Source of the DNA: Immundisolibacter sp049322795
GTDB lineage: Bacteria > Pseudomonadota > Gammaproteobacteria > Immundisolibacterales > Immundisolibacteraceae
Reading direction: 5' to 3'
NCBI GenBank assembly: GCA_049322795.1
Contig: JBMOQH010000015.1
Span: forward strand, 226,792 to 290,791
DNA length: 64,000 bases
The notes beneath the pieces are model-generated. The model saw only the letters and a program-made list of their open reading frames with translations. It ran no database searches and was not told the origin of the DNA. Positions 28,231 to 36,665 of this stretch are shown piece after piece. How positions within the stretch are numbered: position 1 is the first letter of the stretch; each line of letters begins with the position of its first letter. Both the position numbers and the translations under genes were made by a program.

Positions 28231-29928
28231 ATGACCGCCACCCACACGGCTTTCCACGAAATCACCGCCTTGCTGGTGCTGGGGGCAGCACTGGGTTTCA
28301 TCGGGCAGTGGCTGCGCCAGCCACTGATCGCTGCCTTCATCGTGGCTGGCATCATCGCCGGCCCGAACGTGCTCGGCGTGATGTCGGACCCCGCCCAGGT
28401 GCAGCTTCTGGGGGAACTCGGGGTCGCGGTGCTGCTGTTTCTGGTTGGCCTGAAGCTAGACCCCGGCCTGTTGCGTACGCTGGGGCCGGTGGCGCTGCTC
28501 ACCGGGGGCGCGCAGGTACTGCTGACGGCGCTCATCGGCGCCGGCCTTGCCATGGCGCTCGGCCAGCCACCCCAGACGGCCGCGGCGATCGGCCTCGCAC
28601 TGACCTTCTCCAGCACCATCATCGTCATCAAGCTGCTGTGGGACAAGGGCGAGGTGGACTCGCTGCACGGCCGCGTCGCGCTCGGCCTGCTCATCGCCCA
28701 GGATCTGCTGGTGGTGGTGCTGATGGGCGTGCTCGCCGGCATGCGCGGCGCCGCAGGTGGCGCAGGGGGCGGCCTTGCCCTGGCGGCGCTCGGCGCAATC
28801 GGGCTGCTGTTGGTGGTGCTGGTGTTCATGCGCTTTCTGGCCAGAGGCCTGCTGGCACGCGTGGCACGTTCGCCGGAGCTGCTGGTCACGTTCGCCCTGG
28901 CCTGGGCGGCGCTGCTGGCCGGCTTCGCCGATACCTTCGGGCTTGGCAAGGAGCTGGGCGGCCTGATGGCCGGTGTGGCGCTGGCCGCGACGCCGTTTCG
29001 CGAGGCGATCGCCTCGCGTCTGGCGAGCGTGCGCGACTTTCTGCTGCTGTTCTTTTTTGTGAGCCTGGGTGCCAGTCTCGATTTCGGCGCCCTGCACGGG
29101 CAGCTGGTTCCAGCGCTGGTGCTGTCGGCCTTCGTGCTGATCGGCAAGCCACTGATCGTGCTGCCCATCCTGATGGCGGCCGGCTACGGCCGGCGCACGG
29201 CCTTCATGGCCGGCGCGACGCTGGGGCAGATCAGCGAGTTCTCGCTGATCCTGACCGCGCTGGCCCTGCAGGCTGGCCTGCTGGACGCCACCGCCCAGGC
29301 GCTGGTGACCGTGGTCGGCCTGGTCAGCATCGGCCTCAGCACCTACCTCATCACCTACTCGGGCGGCCTGTACGCCCGTGTCGACCCGTGGCTGGCGCGG
29401 TTTGGCGGCGAGGCGTCGCGCCGCGAGGCGCCGAGCGAGGCGCTCGCACCGACCGACGTGATCCTGTTCGGCCTCGGCCGCTACGGCACCTTTATCGCAG
29501 AGGGCCTGAACGCGCGCGGCCTGAGTGTTCTGGGTGTGGATTTCGACCCGCAGATGGTCAGTCGCTGGCGGGCGCGCGGACTCGACGCCCACTACGGCGA
29601 TGCCGCCGACCCGGACTTCGGCAAGGCACTGCCGCTGGCGAGCGCCAAGTGGGTGGTGTGCGCCATCCCTGTCCACGGCGGCAGCCTCACCCATGATGAC
29701 CCGCGCCTGGCTCTGGTGGACGCCCTGCGCAATCAGGGTTACCGGCAACGCATCGCGGTCGCCATCCAGCAGCCCGAGGACATGCGCGCGCTCTACAACC
29801 GCGATGTGGACCTGATCCTGCTGCCGATGGCTGACGCCGCCGCCGAAGCGGTGGACCTCATCACCGGCGAGACAGGCGACGCCGAGCGCGCGCAGCGCGA
29901 TCGTCTGCTGGAGACGCGCGAGGCCTGA
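28231..29928 (+). CDS. Kef-type cation:proton antiporter with TrkA-N domain
   Basis: 565 residues. About 12 membrane segments (1-385) of the CPA2 exchanger fold, with TFSSTIIVIKLL in the discontinuous helix region, then a TrkA-N domain with GLGRYGTFIAEGL (near 412). The C-terminus after about 540 is short and charged. It is clearly different in sequence from the antiporter at 8123, so these are old paralogues rather than a recent duplication. The likely substrate is potassium or sodium; the ligand controlling the TrkA-N domain is unknown. Confidence 0.85.
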   Translation: MTATHTAFHEITALLVLGAALGFIGQWLRQPLIAAFIVAGIIAGPNVLGVMSDPAQVQLLGELGVAVLLFLVGLKLDPGLLRTLGPVALLTGGAQVLLTALIGAGLAMALGQPPQTAAAIGLALTFSSTIIVIKLLWDKGEVDSLHGRVALGLLIAQDLLVVVLMGVLAGMRGAAGGAGGGLALAALGAIGLLLVVLVFMRFLARGLLARVARSPELLVTFALAWAALLAGFADTFGLGKELGGLMAGVALAATPFREAIASRLASVRDFLLLFFFVSLGASLDFGALHGQLVPALVLSAFVLIGKPLIVLPILMAAGYGRRTAFMAGATLGQISEFSLILTALALQAGLLDATAQALVTVVGLVSIGLSTYLITYSGGLYARVDPWLARFGGEASRREAPSEALAPTDVILFGLGRYGTFIAEGLNARGLSVLGVDFDPQMVSRWRARGLDAHYGDAADPDFGKALPLASAKWVVCAIPVHGGSLTHDDPRLALVDALRNQGYRQRIAVAIQQPEDMRALYNRDVDLILLPMADAAAEAVDLITGETGDAERAQRDRLLETREA

Positions 29929-29976
29929 CAGGCACCGCACCGCGACCGGCGCCACGCAGGCCGGCCGCTCGCGTGC

Positions 29977-30357
29977 TCAGGCGCTCTCCAGCACCACCAT
30001 CGCCACCGCGCTCTCCTGCTCGTCGGCAAGACTCAAATGCCAGGCGACGATGCCCCGACGCGCGCAGTGCTCGGCGGCGGCGCCGGACAGCTCCAGCAAC
30101 GGACGACCCGCCCCGTCGTGACGCACGGCGATCTGCGGCAGCGTCACGCCTTGGGCGATGCCGGTACCGAGCGCCTTGCCGAAGGCCTCCTTGGCGGCGA
30201 AGCGCTTGGCCATGAAGGCGGCCGGCGCCGGCGCGGCGCGGTAGTCGGCGAGCTCCGATTCCGCCAGCAGGCGGCGCGCGAAGTGCTCGCCGTGCTGCTC
30301 CAGCACGCGCGATATGCGCGCCACGGCCACGATGTCGACGCCGATGCCGGCGATCAC
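29977..30357 (-). CDS. acpS: Holo-[acyl-carrier-protein] synthase
   Basis: 126 residues from a GTG that overlaps the pdxJ stop as GTGA. The AcpS motifs are GIGVDIVAVARI and FAAKEAFGKALGTGI; the Asp in the first and the Glu in the second bind magnesium. It transfers the 4'-phosphopantetheine arm from CoA to apo-ACP. The pdxJ-acpS pairing at the end of the rnc-era-recO operon is common in Gammaproteobacteria. Convergent with the antiporter gene. Confidence 0.95.
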   Translation of the reverse strand: MIAGIGVDIVAVARISRVLEQHGEHFARRLLAESELADYRAAPAPAAFMAKRFAAKEAFGKALGTGIAQGVTLPQIAVRHDGAGRPLLELSGAAAEHCARRGIVAWHLSLADEQESAVAMVVLESA

Positions 30358-31103
30358 GACCGCGCCCCGGCGATGGCGGCCCGCATCTCGGCCACCGCCG
30401 CACGCAGGCCGACGAACACCGCGCGCGCCACCAGCGCATGGCCGATGTTGAGCTCGGCGATGCCGGGCAGGGTGGCGATGGCGGCCACGTTGTCGAGGTT
30501 GAGACCATGCCCGGCGTTGACGGTGAGGCCAAGACGGCGGCCGTGGGCGATGGCCGCCCGGATGCGCTCGAGTTCCGCCGCCTGCTCCGCGGCATCGTCG
30601 GCCTCGGCGTAGCGCCCGGTGTGCAGCTCCACCAGCGGCGCGCCGCAGCGGCGCGCCGCGTCGAGCTGGGCCGGGTCGGGGTCGATGAACAGCGACACCT
30701 GCACGCCGGCCGCGGCGAGTCGGGCCACCGCCTGCGCCACGCGCGCCTCCTGACCGGCCACGTCGAGACCGCCCTCTGTGGTCAGTTCCTCGCGCCGTTC
30801 CGGCACCAGGCAACAGTCGGACGGGCGCAGCGGCGCGGCGATGGCGACCATCTCGTCGGTGACCGCCATTTCGAGGTTCAGCCGGCACGGCAGGCGCTCG
30901 CGCAGCGCCCACACGTCGGCGTCCTGGATGTGCCGGCGGTCCTCGCGCAGGTGCACGGTGATGAAATCGGCGCCGCCGGCCAGCGCCTCGAAGGCGGCCT
31001 CGATCGGCGATGGATACGGTGTGTGGCGCGCCTGCCGCAGCGTGGCGACGTGGTCGATGTTGACGCCGAGCAGCGGCGCGGGAGTGGCGGTGCTTGTGGT
31101 CAT
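30354..31103 (-). CDS. pdxJ: Pyridoxine 5'-phosphate synthase
   Basis: 249 residues, a TIM barrel. LGVNIDHVATLRQAR at the start, ITVHLREDRRHI, and the end segment NIGHALVARAVFVGL are diagnostic. It condenses 3-amino-1-deoxyacetone phosphate with deoxyxylulose phosphate, the last ring-forming step of DXP-dependent vitamin B6 synthesis. It overlaps recO by four bases (ATGA). Confidence 0.97.
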   Translation of the reverse strand: MTTSTATPAPLLGVNIDHVATLRQARHTPYPSPIEAAFEALAGGADFITVHLREDRRHIQDADVWALRERLPCRLNLEMAVTDEMVAIAAPLRPSDCCLVPERREELTTEGGLDVAGQEARVAQAVARLAAAGVQVSLFIDPDPAQLDAARRCGAPLVELHTGRYAEADDAAEQAAELERIRAAIAHGRRLGLTVNAGHGLNLDNVAAIATLPGIAELNIGHALVARAVFVGLRAAVAEMRAAIAGARS

Positions 31104-31831
31104 GGTGAGTCAGCTTCGGGGTGCCCGCGCCCGGCCAGCGCCCGGAACAGCGCCCGGCTTTTCAGCGGCCGGTCGCCGAAATGCCAGGCGAGCTGGGCGC
31201 GCAGCAAGCGCTTCAGGGCCGGCCAGTGGGCGGGATCGTCGAGCGTATCCGCGTGCAAAGCCAACAGCGCCGCGCCCGGCAGCGCCCCGTCCGGCGCCGG
31301 CACGGCGCCGTGTTCGGGGCGATAGTCGTAGCGCGCGACGGCATCGATAGGCGTCCCGCCGGCATCGCGTTCCAGCATCAGGCCGTACCCCAGCCCGGCC
31401 AGCAGATTGCGCTCGAAGCGCCGCAGCGCGGGCTCGATGGCAGCCGTGCCCAGCGTCGGCAGCGCGGCCACGTAGGCGTCATAAACCTCAGGGTGCGGGT
31501 CCAGGCGCGCGCAGGCGCGCAGCAGGAGTTCATTCAGATAAAACGCGGCCGCCAGCGCGGCGCCACGCGGCGGATCGGCGTAGCCGTCGGGCTCGGCCTG
31601 GGTGAGGGTCTTGAGCTCCGCCGCGCCGGACCAGGACAGCAGCAGCGGCGTGAACGGCTGCAGCACGCTGGCCAGCTTGCCGCGCCCGCCGCGCGCCACC
31701 AGACCCAGCCGTCCGTGCTCGCGGCTGAAACACTCCAGCAGCAGGCTGCTGTCGCGGTACGGGCGGCGGTGCAACACGTACGCTGCCTGCAGCAGCACCG
31801 GCGCCTGACCGGTAGAACGGGCCGTTGCCAT
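31100..31831 (-). CDS. recO: DNA repair protein RecO
   Basis: 243 residues. N-terminal OB fold with QAAYVLHRRPYRDSSLLLECFSREHG, the family's most conserved part, then a helical region (LNELLLRACARLDPHPEVYDAY). No zinc cysteines, as in E. coli RecO. It anneals single strands and, with RecR, displaces SSB for RecA loading. Twelve bases separate it from era. Confidence 0.95.
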   Translation of the reverse strand: MATARSTGQAPVLLQAAYVLHRRPYRDSSLLLECFSREHGRLGLVARGGRGKLASVLQPFTPLLLSWSGAAELKTLTQAEPDGYADPPRGAALAAAFYLNELLLRACARLDPHPEVYDAYVAALPTLGTAAIEPALRRFERNLLAGLGYGLMLERDAGGTPIDAVARYDYRPEHGAVPAPDGALPGAALLALHADTLDDPAHWPALKRLLRAQLAWHFGDRPLKSRALFRALAGRGHPEADSP

Positions 31832-31843
31832 GTCGTGGCGCGG

Positions 31844-32761
31844 TCAGTCGCCCTGATAGCCGAGCGTGCGCAGCGCGACGTCGTCGTCGGTCCAGCCACT
31901 TTTCTCGCGCACCACCAGCTGCAGGAACACATGCGTCTCGAGCAGCTTCTCGAGGTCGGCGCGCGCCTCGCTGCCGATCTGCTTGAGCATGGCGCCACCC
32001 TTGCCGATGACGATGCCCTTGTGGCTGGGCCGCTCGACCCAGATGATGGCGCTGATTTCGGTGCGTTCCGGTTGCTCGACGAAGCTCTCGACCGCCACCG
32101 TGCACACGTAGGGCAGCTCCTGGTGCAGGTGGCGCATCAGCTTCTCGCGCACCAGCTCGGATGCCATGAACGACAGGCTGCGGTCGGTGACCTGGTCTTC
32201 CGGGAACAGCGGCCCGCCGGCCGGCAGTAGCCGGCCGACGACCTCGACCAGACGATCGACGTTGTGGCCCTTGCGCGCCGACACCGGCACGATCTCGGCA
32301 AAGCAGCCGGCCGCCCCAAGGCGTTCCATCTGCGCCAGCAGCGCCGTCTTGTCCGGCACCAGATCGGTCTTGTTGATCACCGCCAGCGCCGGCCGGCCGC
32401 TGGCCTTGACCAGCTCCAGCACGCGCTGATCGTCGGCAGTCCAGTGCGTGCCCTGCACCAGCATCATGACCAGGTCCACGCCCTCGAGCGCGCCGGCCGC
32501 GGTGCGGTTCAGGTACCGGTTCAGCGCCCGGCCCTCGCCCGGGTGGATGCCCGGCGTGTCGACGAACACCGCCTGCACGCCGCCCTCGGTGCGGATGCCG
32601 AGCAGGCGATGGCGCGTGGTCTGCGGCTTGGGCGAGGTGATGGCGAGTTTCTGGCCGACCAGGCGATTGAGCAGCGTCGACTTGCCGACGTTCGGTCGAC
32701 CGACGATGGCGACGGTGCCCGCCCGCTCGACGGGAGATGGGTGCGATGCTGATTCAGTCAT
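31844..32761 (-). CDS. era: GTPase Era
   Basis: 305 residues from the ATG at 32761; the frame upstream only overlaps rnc. The G domain has GRPNVGKS (21-28), the DTPG motif and NKTDLV; the C-terminal KH domain has VIGKGGAMLKQIG. Era binds the 3' end of 16S rRNA and checks 30S maturation. It overlaps rnc by eight bases, so the two are translationally coupled. Confidence 0.97.
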   Translation of the reverse strand: MTESASHPSPVERAGTVAIVGRPNVGKSTLLNRLVGQKLAITSPKPQTTRHRLLGIRTEGGVQAVFVDTPGIHPGEGRALNRYLNRTAAGALEGVDLVMMLVQGTHWTADDQRVLELVKASGRPALAVINKTDLVPDKTALLAQMERLGAAGCFAEIVPVSARKGHNVDRLVEVVGRLLPAGGPLFPEDQVTDRSLSFMASELVREKLMRHLHQELPYVCTVAVESFVEQPERTEISAIIWVERPSHKGIVIGKGGAMLKQIGSEARADLEKLLETHVFLQLVVREKSGWTDDDVALRTLGYQGD

Positions 32762-33434
32762 GTCCTTGCAATTGCTCCAGCGCGACCGCCGCCGCCGCCT
32801 GCTCGGCACCGCGCCGCGTGCCACCGGTGCCGCGACACGGTTCGGGCAGCGCCGCCACGTGGCATTCAACCGCGAATTGCCACACGCCCGCGCGTTCCTG
32901 CTCTTCGACCAGATGGTAATGCGGACGCTCCAGGGCGCGGCTTTGCAGCCACTCCTGCAGGCGGGTCTTGGGATCCTTGAGCGTCTCGCCGGGTTTCAGG
33001 GCGTCGAGGGCCGGTTGCATCAGCTGCAACACGCGCTCGCGGCACACCTCGATGCCGGCGTCGAGATAGATGGCGCACAGCACCGCCTCGAAGGCATCGG
33101 CCAGGATCGACAGGCGACGCTGGCCGCCGGTCTTGCGCTCGCCAAGGCCAAGCTCCAGAAACTCGCCAAGACGCAGCTCCGCGGCCGTCGCGCCCAGCGC
33201 CGCGCCGTTCACCAGCCGGGCCCGGAGCCGCGTCAGCTCACCCTCGCTGGCGTCGGGGAAACGCTGCACCAGCGCCTCGGCAATCACGAAGCCGAGCAGC
33301 GCATCACCCAGGAACTCCAGCCGTTCGTTGTGCTGACGCCGGGCGCTGCGGTGGGTGAGCGCCCGGCGCAGCAGGGCGGGATCGTTGAAACGATGGCCCA
33401 GGCGCAGTTGCAGCAGGTCGAGCGGCGTCGTCAA
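32754..33434 (-). CDS. rnc: Ribonuclease III
   Basis: 226 residues from a TTG that overlaps the preceding TGA as TTGA; this gives exactly the E. coli length and no other start fits. The catalytic signature HNERLEFLGDALLGFVIAE is complete, and the C-terminal dsRNA-binding domain includes DPKTRLQEWLQSRAL and GTGGTRRGAEQAAAAVAL. It processes rRNA precursors and structured mRNAs. Confidence 0.96.
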   Translation of the reverse strand: MTTPLDLLQLRLGHRFNDPALLRRALTHRSARRQHNERLEFLGDALLGFVIAEALVQRFPDASEGELTRLRARLVNGAALGATAAELRLGEFLELGLGERKTGGQRRLSILADAFEAVLCAIYLDAGIEVCRERVLQLMQPALDALKPGETLKDPKTRLQEWLQSRALERPHYHLVEEQERAGVWQFAVECHVAALPEPCRGTGGTRRGAEQAAAAVALEQLQGHD

Positions 33435-33838
33435 CTGTCCCCGGGCACGGTGCCCTCGACTTGCAGCTCGTGCCGGAAATGCATCATCACGCTGATGTTG
33501 AAGAACACCGGCTTCGTGTAGTCGTATTCGACCACGATGCTCTTCTTGCCGGTTTTCTTGTCGTAACCGAGCTTCAGGCTGTCCCTGGTCGGCGTTGGCG
33601 TGTACAGGCCGCTCATGTCGAAGCGCTTCTCGAGCAGGCTCCACACCGCCGGCTTGCCCATGAGGCCGATGGTCGAATCCTCGGCCAGTGAGTTGACCGC
33701 CTTGCGCACGGCGAAGGCCTCGTAATAGCCCGGGTACATGGCCAGACCGATCATGAAAAACACCACCGCGACAGCGAGGGCGATGGCCATGGAAAAAATG
33801 GACCAGCCTCCCTGGCGGGTGGCAGCGCGGCATTGCAT
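33431..33838 (-). CDS. DUF4845 membrane protein
   Basis: 135 residues from the ATG at 33838, preceded by GGGAGGA; an in-frame ATG at 33919 lacks a binding site. One membrane segment (about 14-36) and a periplasmic domain with KPAVWSLLEKRFDM and IVVEYDYTKPVFFNISVMM. The family is found between lepB and rnc in many Gammaproteobacteria and its role is unknown. The TGA overlaps the rnc start. Confidence 0.88.
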   Translation of the reverse strand: MQCRAATRQGGWSIFSMAIALAVAVVFFMIGLAMYPGYYEAFAVRKAVNSLAEDSTIGLMGKPAVWSLLEKRFDMSGLYTPTPTRDSLKLGYDKKTGKKSIVVEYDYTKPVFFNISVMMHFRHELQVEGTVPGDS

Positions 33839-33915
33839 GAACGAGTCCTCCCTGTGCTGGGCCGCCATCGCGCGGCCGCTGCCATTATCAACCGCCCGGT
33901 GTCCAGACGCCGGGC

Positions 33916-34680
33916 TCACGGAATGCTGTCACCGATGCGCCGCCAGTTGACGGCAAACCGCCCGCCGTCCCAGCTCATCCAGATGAAAAACGCCTTGCCG
34001 ACCAGGTTCTGGTCCGGCACGAAGCCCCAGTAGCGGCTGTCCTTGCTGTTGTCGCGGTTGTCGCCCAGGACGAAATACTGCCCGTCCGGCACCACCACCT
34101 CGCCCTGCGGACTCGGCCGCTGCGGCATCCACTGCACCTCGTACCGATGCTCGCCCAGGTGCTCGGGCAGGCGCAGGAATTCGACGCCGTCGTCCTGCGC
34201 CGGCTGCGCGGCATCGCGCTGCGTCACCGGCTCGCCGTTCACGTACAGCACCTTGTCGAAATAGCCGATGCGGTCGCCGGGCACGCCGACCACGCGCTTG
34301 ATGTAGTCGGTCGACGGGTCCGGCGGGTAGCGGAACACCACCACGTCGCCGCGCTGCGGGCTGCCGAGATCGATGATCTTCTTGTCGATCACCGGCAGGC
34401 GGATGCCGTAGGTGAACTTGTTGACCAGGATGAAGTCGCCCACGTGCAGCGTCGGCAGCATGGAGCCCGACGGGATGCGGAACGGCTCGACCAGGAACGA
34501 GCGCAGCAGGAACACGGCCAGGATGACCGGGAAGAACGAGCGCCCGTACTCCACCCACCAGGGCATTTTTTCCGGCGGCGTGCCGGCCGCCGTGCGGTGG
34601 CGCGCCAGCCAGATCGAGTCCACGGCCCAGATGATGCCGCTCACCACCAGCAGCACGAACAGCAGCAGCGCGAAGTCCAC
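33916..34680 (-). CDS. lepB: Signal peptidase I
   Basis: 254 residues from a GTG two bases after the lepA stop; the longer open frame upstream only shadows lepA. Two N-terminal membrane segments (about 1-22 and 48-64). Catalytic Ser73 lies in IPSGSMLPTL and Lys128 in DYIKRVVGVPGD; box E GDNRDNSKDSR is present. It removes signal peptides of exported proteins on the periplasmic side. The lepA-lepB pairing is conserved. Confidence 0.96.
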   Translation of the reverse strand: MDFALLLFVLLVVSGIIWAVDSIWLARHRTAAGTPPEKMPWWVEYGRSFFPVILAVFLLRSFLVEPFRIPSGSMLPTLHVGDFILVNKFTYGIRLPVIDKKIIDLGSPQRGDVVVFRYPPDPSTDYIKRVVGVPGDRIGYFDKVLYVNGEPVTQRDAAQPAQDDGVEFLRLPEHLGEHRYEVQWMPQRPSPQGEVVVPDGQYFVLGDNRDNSKDSRYWGFVPDQNLVGKAFFIWMSWDGGRFAVNWRRIGDSIP

Positions 34681-34682
34681 GT

Positions 34683-36488
34683 TTACTTGTCCTTGCCGGT
34701 GTGCAACACGGCCATGAAGGCCTCCTGCGGAATCTGTACGTTGCCGACCTGCTTCATGCGTTTCTTGCCCTCTTTTTGTTTTTCCAGCAGCTTGCGCTTG
34801 CGCGTGATGTCGCCGCCGTAGCACTTGGCGGTGACGTTCTTGCGCAGCGCCCGCACCGACTCGCGGGCGACGATCTTCGAGCCGATGGCGGCCTGGATCG
34901 GCACCTCGAACATCTGCTTGGGGATCAGCTCCACCATCTTGGACACCAACTCGCGGCCGCGCTGGGCGGCGCTGTGACGGTGCACGATGGCCGACAGCGA
35001 GTCGACCTTGTCCTTGTTGACCAGCACGTCGAGCTTGACCAGATCCGCCGGCTCGAAGCGCGTGAACTCGTAGTCGAACGAGGCAAAGCCGCGGCTGACC
35101 GATTTCAGGCGATCGAAGAAATCCGCCACCACCTCGGCCGCCGGGATGTCGTACTGCACCGACACCTGGCCACCCAGGTGACTCATGCGGGTCTGGCGAC
35201 CGCGCTTTTCCTCGCACAGCGCCAGCACGGCGCCCAGATACGCCGGCGGCACCAGGATGCTGACGGCCAGGATCGGCTCGCGAATCTCGTCGAGCGCCGA
35301 CGGGTCCGGCAGCTTGGCCGGATTGTCGACCAGCAGCACCTCGCCGGCGCGCGTCCGCACCTCGTACAGCACGGTGGGCGCGGTGGTGATGAGCTCGAGG
35401 TTGTACTCGCGCTCGAGGCGCTCCTGCACGATCTCCATGTGCAGCATGCCCAGAAACCCGCAGCGAAAGCCAAAGCCGAGCGCCTGCGAGGTTTCGGGCT
35501 CGAAGCTGAGTGCCGCGTCGTTCAGGCGCAGCTTGCGCAGCGCCTCGCGCAGGCCCTCGTAGTCGGACGAGTCGACCGGGAACAGGCCCGCGAACACGCG
35601 CGGCTTGACGCGCTGGAAGCCCGGCAGCGGCGCCGGTGCCGGCCGCGCATCCTCGGTGATGGTGTCGCCGACCGGCAGGGCGTCGATGTCCTTGATGCCG
35701 GCGATCACGATGCCGGCCTCGCCGGGGCCGAGCTCCGGCACGTCACGCCGCTTGGGCGTGTGGATGGCGAGCCGGTCGATGCCGAACACGCGCCCGTTCG
35801 ACAGGATGCGGATGCGCTGCCCGACGCGCAGCGCGCCGTTCATGACGCGCACCAGACCGACCACGCCCAGGTAGTTGTCGAACCAGGAATCGATCACCAG
35901 CGCCTGCAGCGGCGCGTCGAGATTGCCCTTCGGCGGCGGGATGCGCGCGATCAGGGCCTCCAGCACGTCGTCCACGCCCTGGCCGGTCTTGGCGCTGCAG
36001 GTGACGGCGTCCTCGGCGTCGATACCGATGATCTCCTCGATCTCGCGCTTGACGCGCTCGGGCTCGGCGGTCGGCAGGTCGATCTTGTTCAGCACCGGCA
36101 GCACCTCGAGACCCTGCTCGATGGCGGTGTAGCAGTTGGCGACGGTCTGCGCCTCGACGCCCTGGGCGGCATCCACCACCAGCAGCGCGCCCTCGCAGGC
36201 GGCCAGCGAGCGCGATACCTCGTAGGAAAAATCGACATGCCCCGGCGTGTCGATGAAGTTCAGCTGGTATTCCGTCTTGTCCGAAGCGGTGTAGCGCAGC
36301 GACACGCTCTGCGCCTTGATGGTGATGCCGCGCTCGCGCTCGAGATCCATCGAATCCAGCACCTGCGCCGACATCTCGCGCTCGGTGAGGCCCTGACAAC
36401 GCTGGATGAAGCGGTCGGCGAGGGTCGATTTGCCGTGATCGATGTGGGCAATGATGGAAAAATTGCGGATGCGGTCGAGCGGGGTCAT
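34683..36488 (-). CDS. lepA: Elongation factor 4 (LepA) GTPase
   Basis: 601 residues. The G domain has AHIDHGKSTLADR, DTPGHVDF and NKIDLP; the EF4-specific C-terminal domain includes KCYGGDITRKRKLLEKQKEGKKRMK. It is a ribosome-associated translational GTPase implicated in initiation and back-translocation under stress. First gene of the lepA-lepB-DUF4845-rnc-era-recO-pdxJ-acpS run, preceded by a 177-base gap holding strong palindromes. Confidence 0.98.
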   Translation of the reverse strand: MTPLDRIRNFSIIAHIDHGKSTLADRFIQRCQGLTEREMSAQVLDSMDLERERGITIKAQSVSLRYTASDKTEYQLNFIDTPGHVDFSYEVSRSLAACEGALLVVDAAQGVEAQTVANCYTAIEQGLEVLPVLNKIDLPTAEPERVKREIEEIIGIDAEDAVTCSAKTGQGVDDVLEALIARIPPPKGNLDAPLQALVIDSWFDNYLGVVGLVRVMNGALRVGQRIRILSNGRVFGIDRLAIHTPKRRDVPELGPGEAGIVIAGIKDIDALPVGDTITEDARPAPAPLPGFQRVKPRVFAGLFPVDSSDYEGLREALRKLRLNDAALSFEPETSQALGFGFRCGFLGMLHMEIVQERLEREYNLELITTAPTVLYEVRTRAGEVLLVDNPAKLPDPSALDEIREPILAVSILVPPAYLGAVLALCEEKRGRQTRMSHLGGQVSVQYDIPAAEVVADFFDRLKSVSRGFASFDYEFTRFEPADLVKLDVLVNKDKVDSLSAIVHRHSAAQRGRELVSKMVELIPKQMFEVPIQAAIGSKIVARESVRALRKNVTAKCYGGDITRKRKLLEKQKEGKKRMKQVGNVQIPQEAFMAVLHTGKDK

Positions 36489-36595
36489 CGGCGAACCGGG
36501 CGGAAACGAAGGTGCGGAACGCAGGCTGCGGCGGGCGACAGCGGCTGGCCGTGAGGGTCGATCTTCACCGCTGGCGCGCCCGCTCCATAACGACG

Positions 36596-36655
36596 GAAGG
36601 GGCGCCGCGGCGCCCCTTCGAGAGTGGCGCGCAGTGTAGCACGCGCCCTTTTTTG
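36596..36655. other. 24-bp perfect palindrome and a plus-strand terminator-like hairpin between degQ and lepA
   Basis: 36596-36619 is a perfect 24-base palindrome, GAAGGGGCGCCG and its complement. Next, GGCGCG (36626-36631) pairs with CGCGCC (36642-36647), followed by C and six T on the plus strand. A plus-strand terminator would stop antisense transcription entering degQ, since no plus-strand gene lies upstream. The palindrome, read in either strand, can form a strong hairpin but has no T-run. Confidence 0.5.
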
Positions 36656-36665
36656 GCCCGGACCG

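Noticed and set aside
34681..35217. Long N-terminal extension of lepB
   Set aside because: Shadow of lepA; the signal peptidase fold starts at the GTG at 34680.
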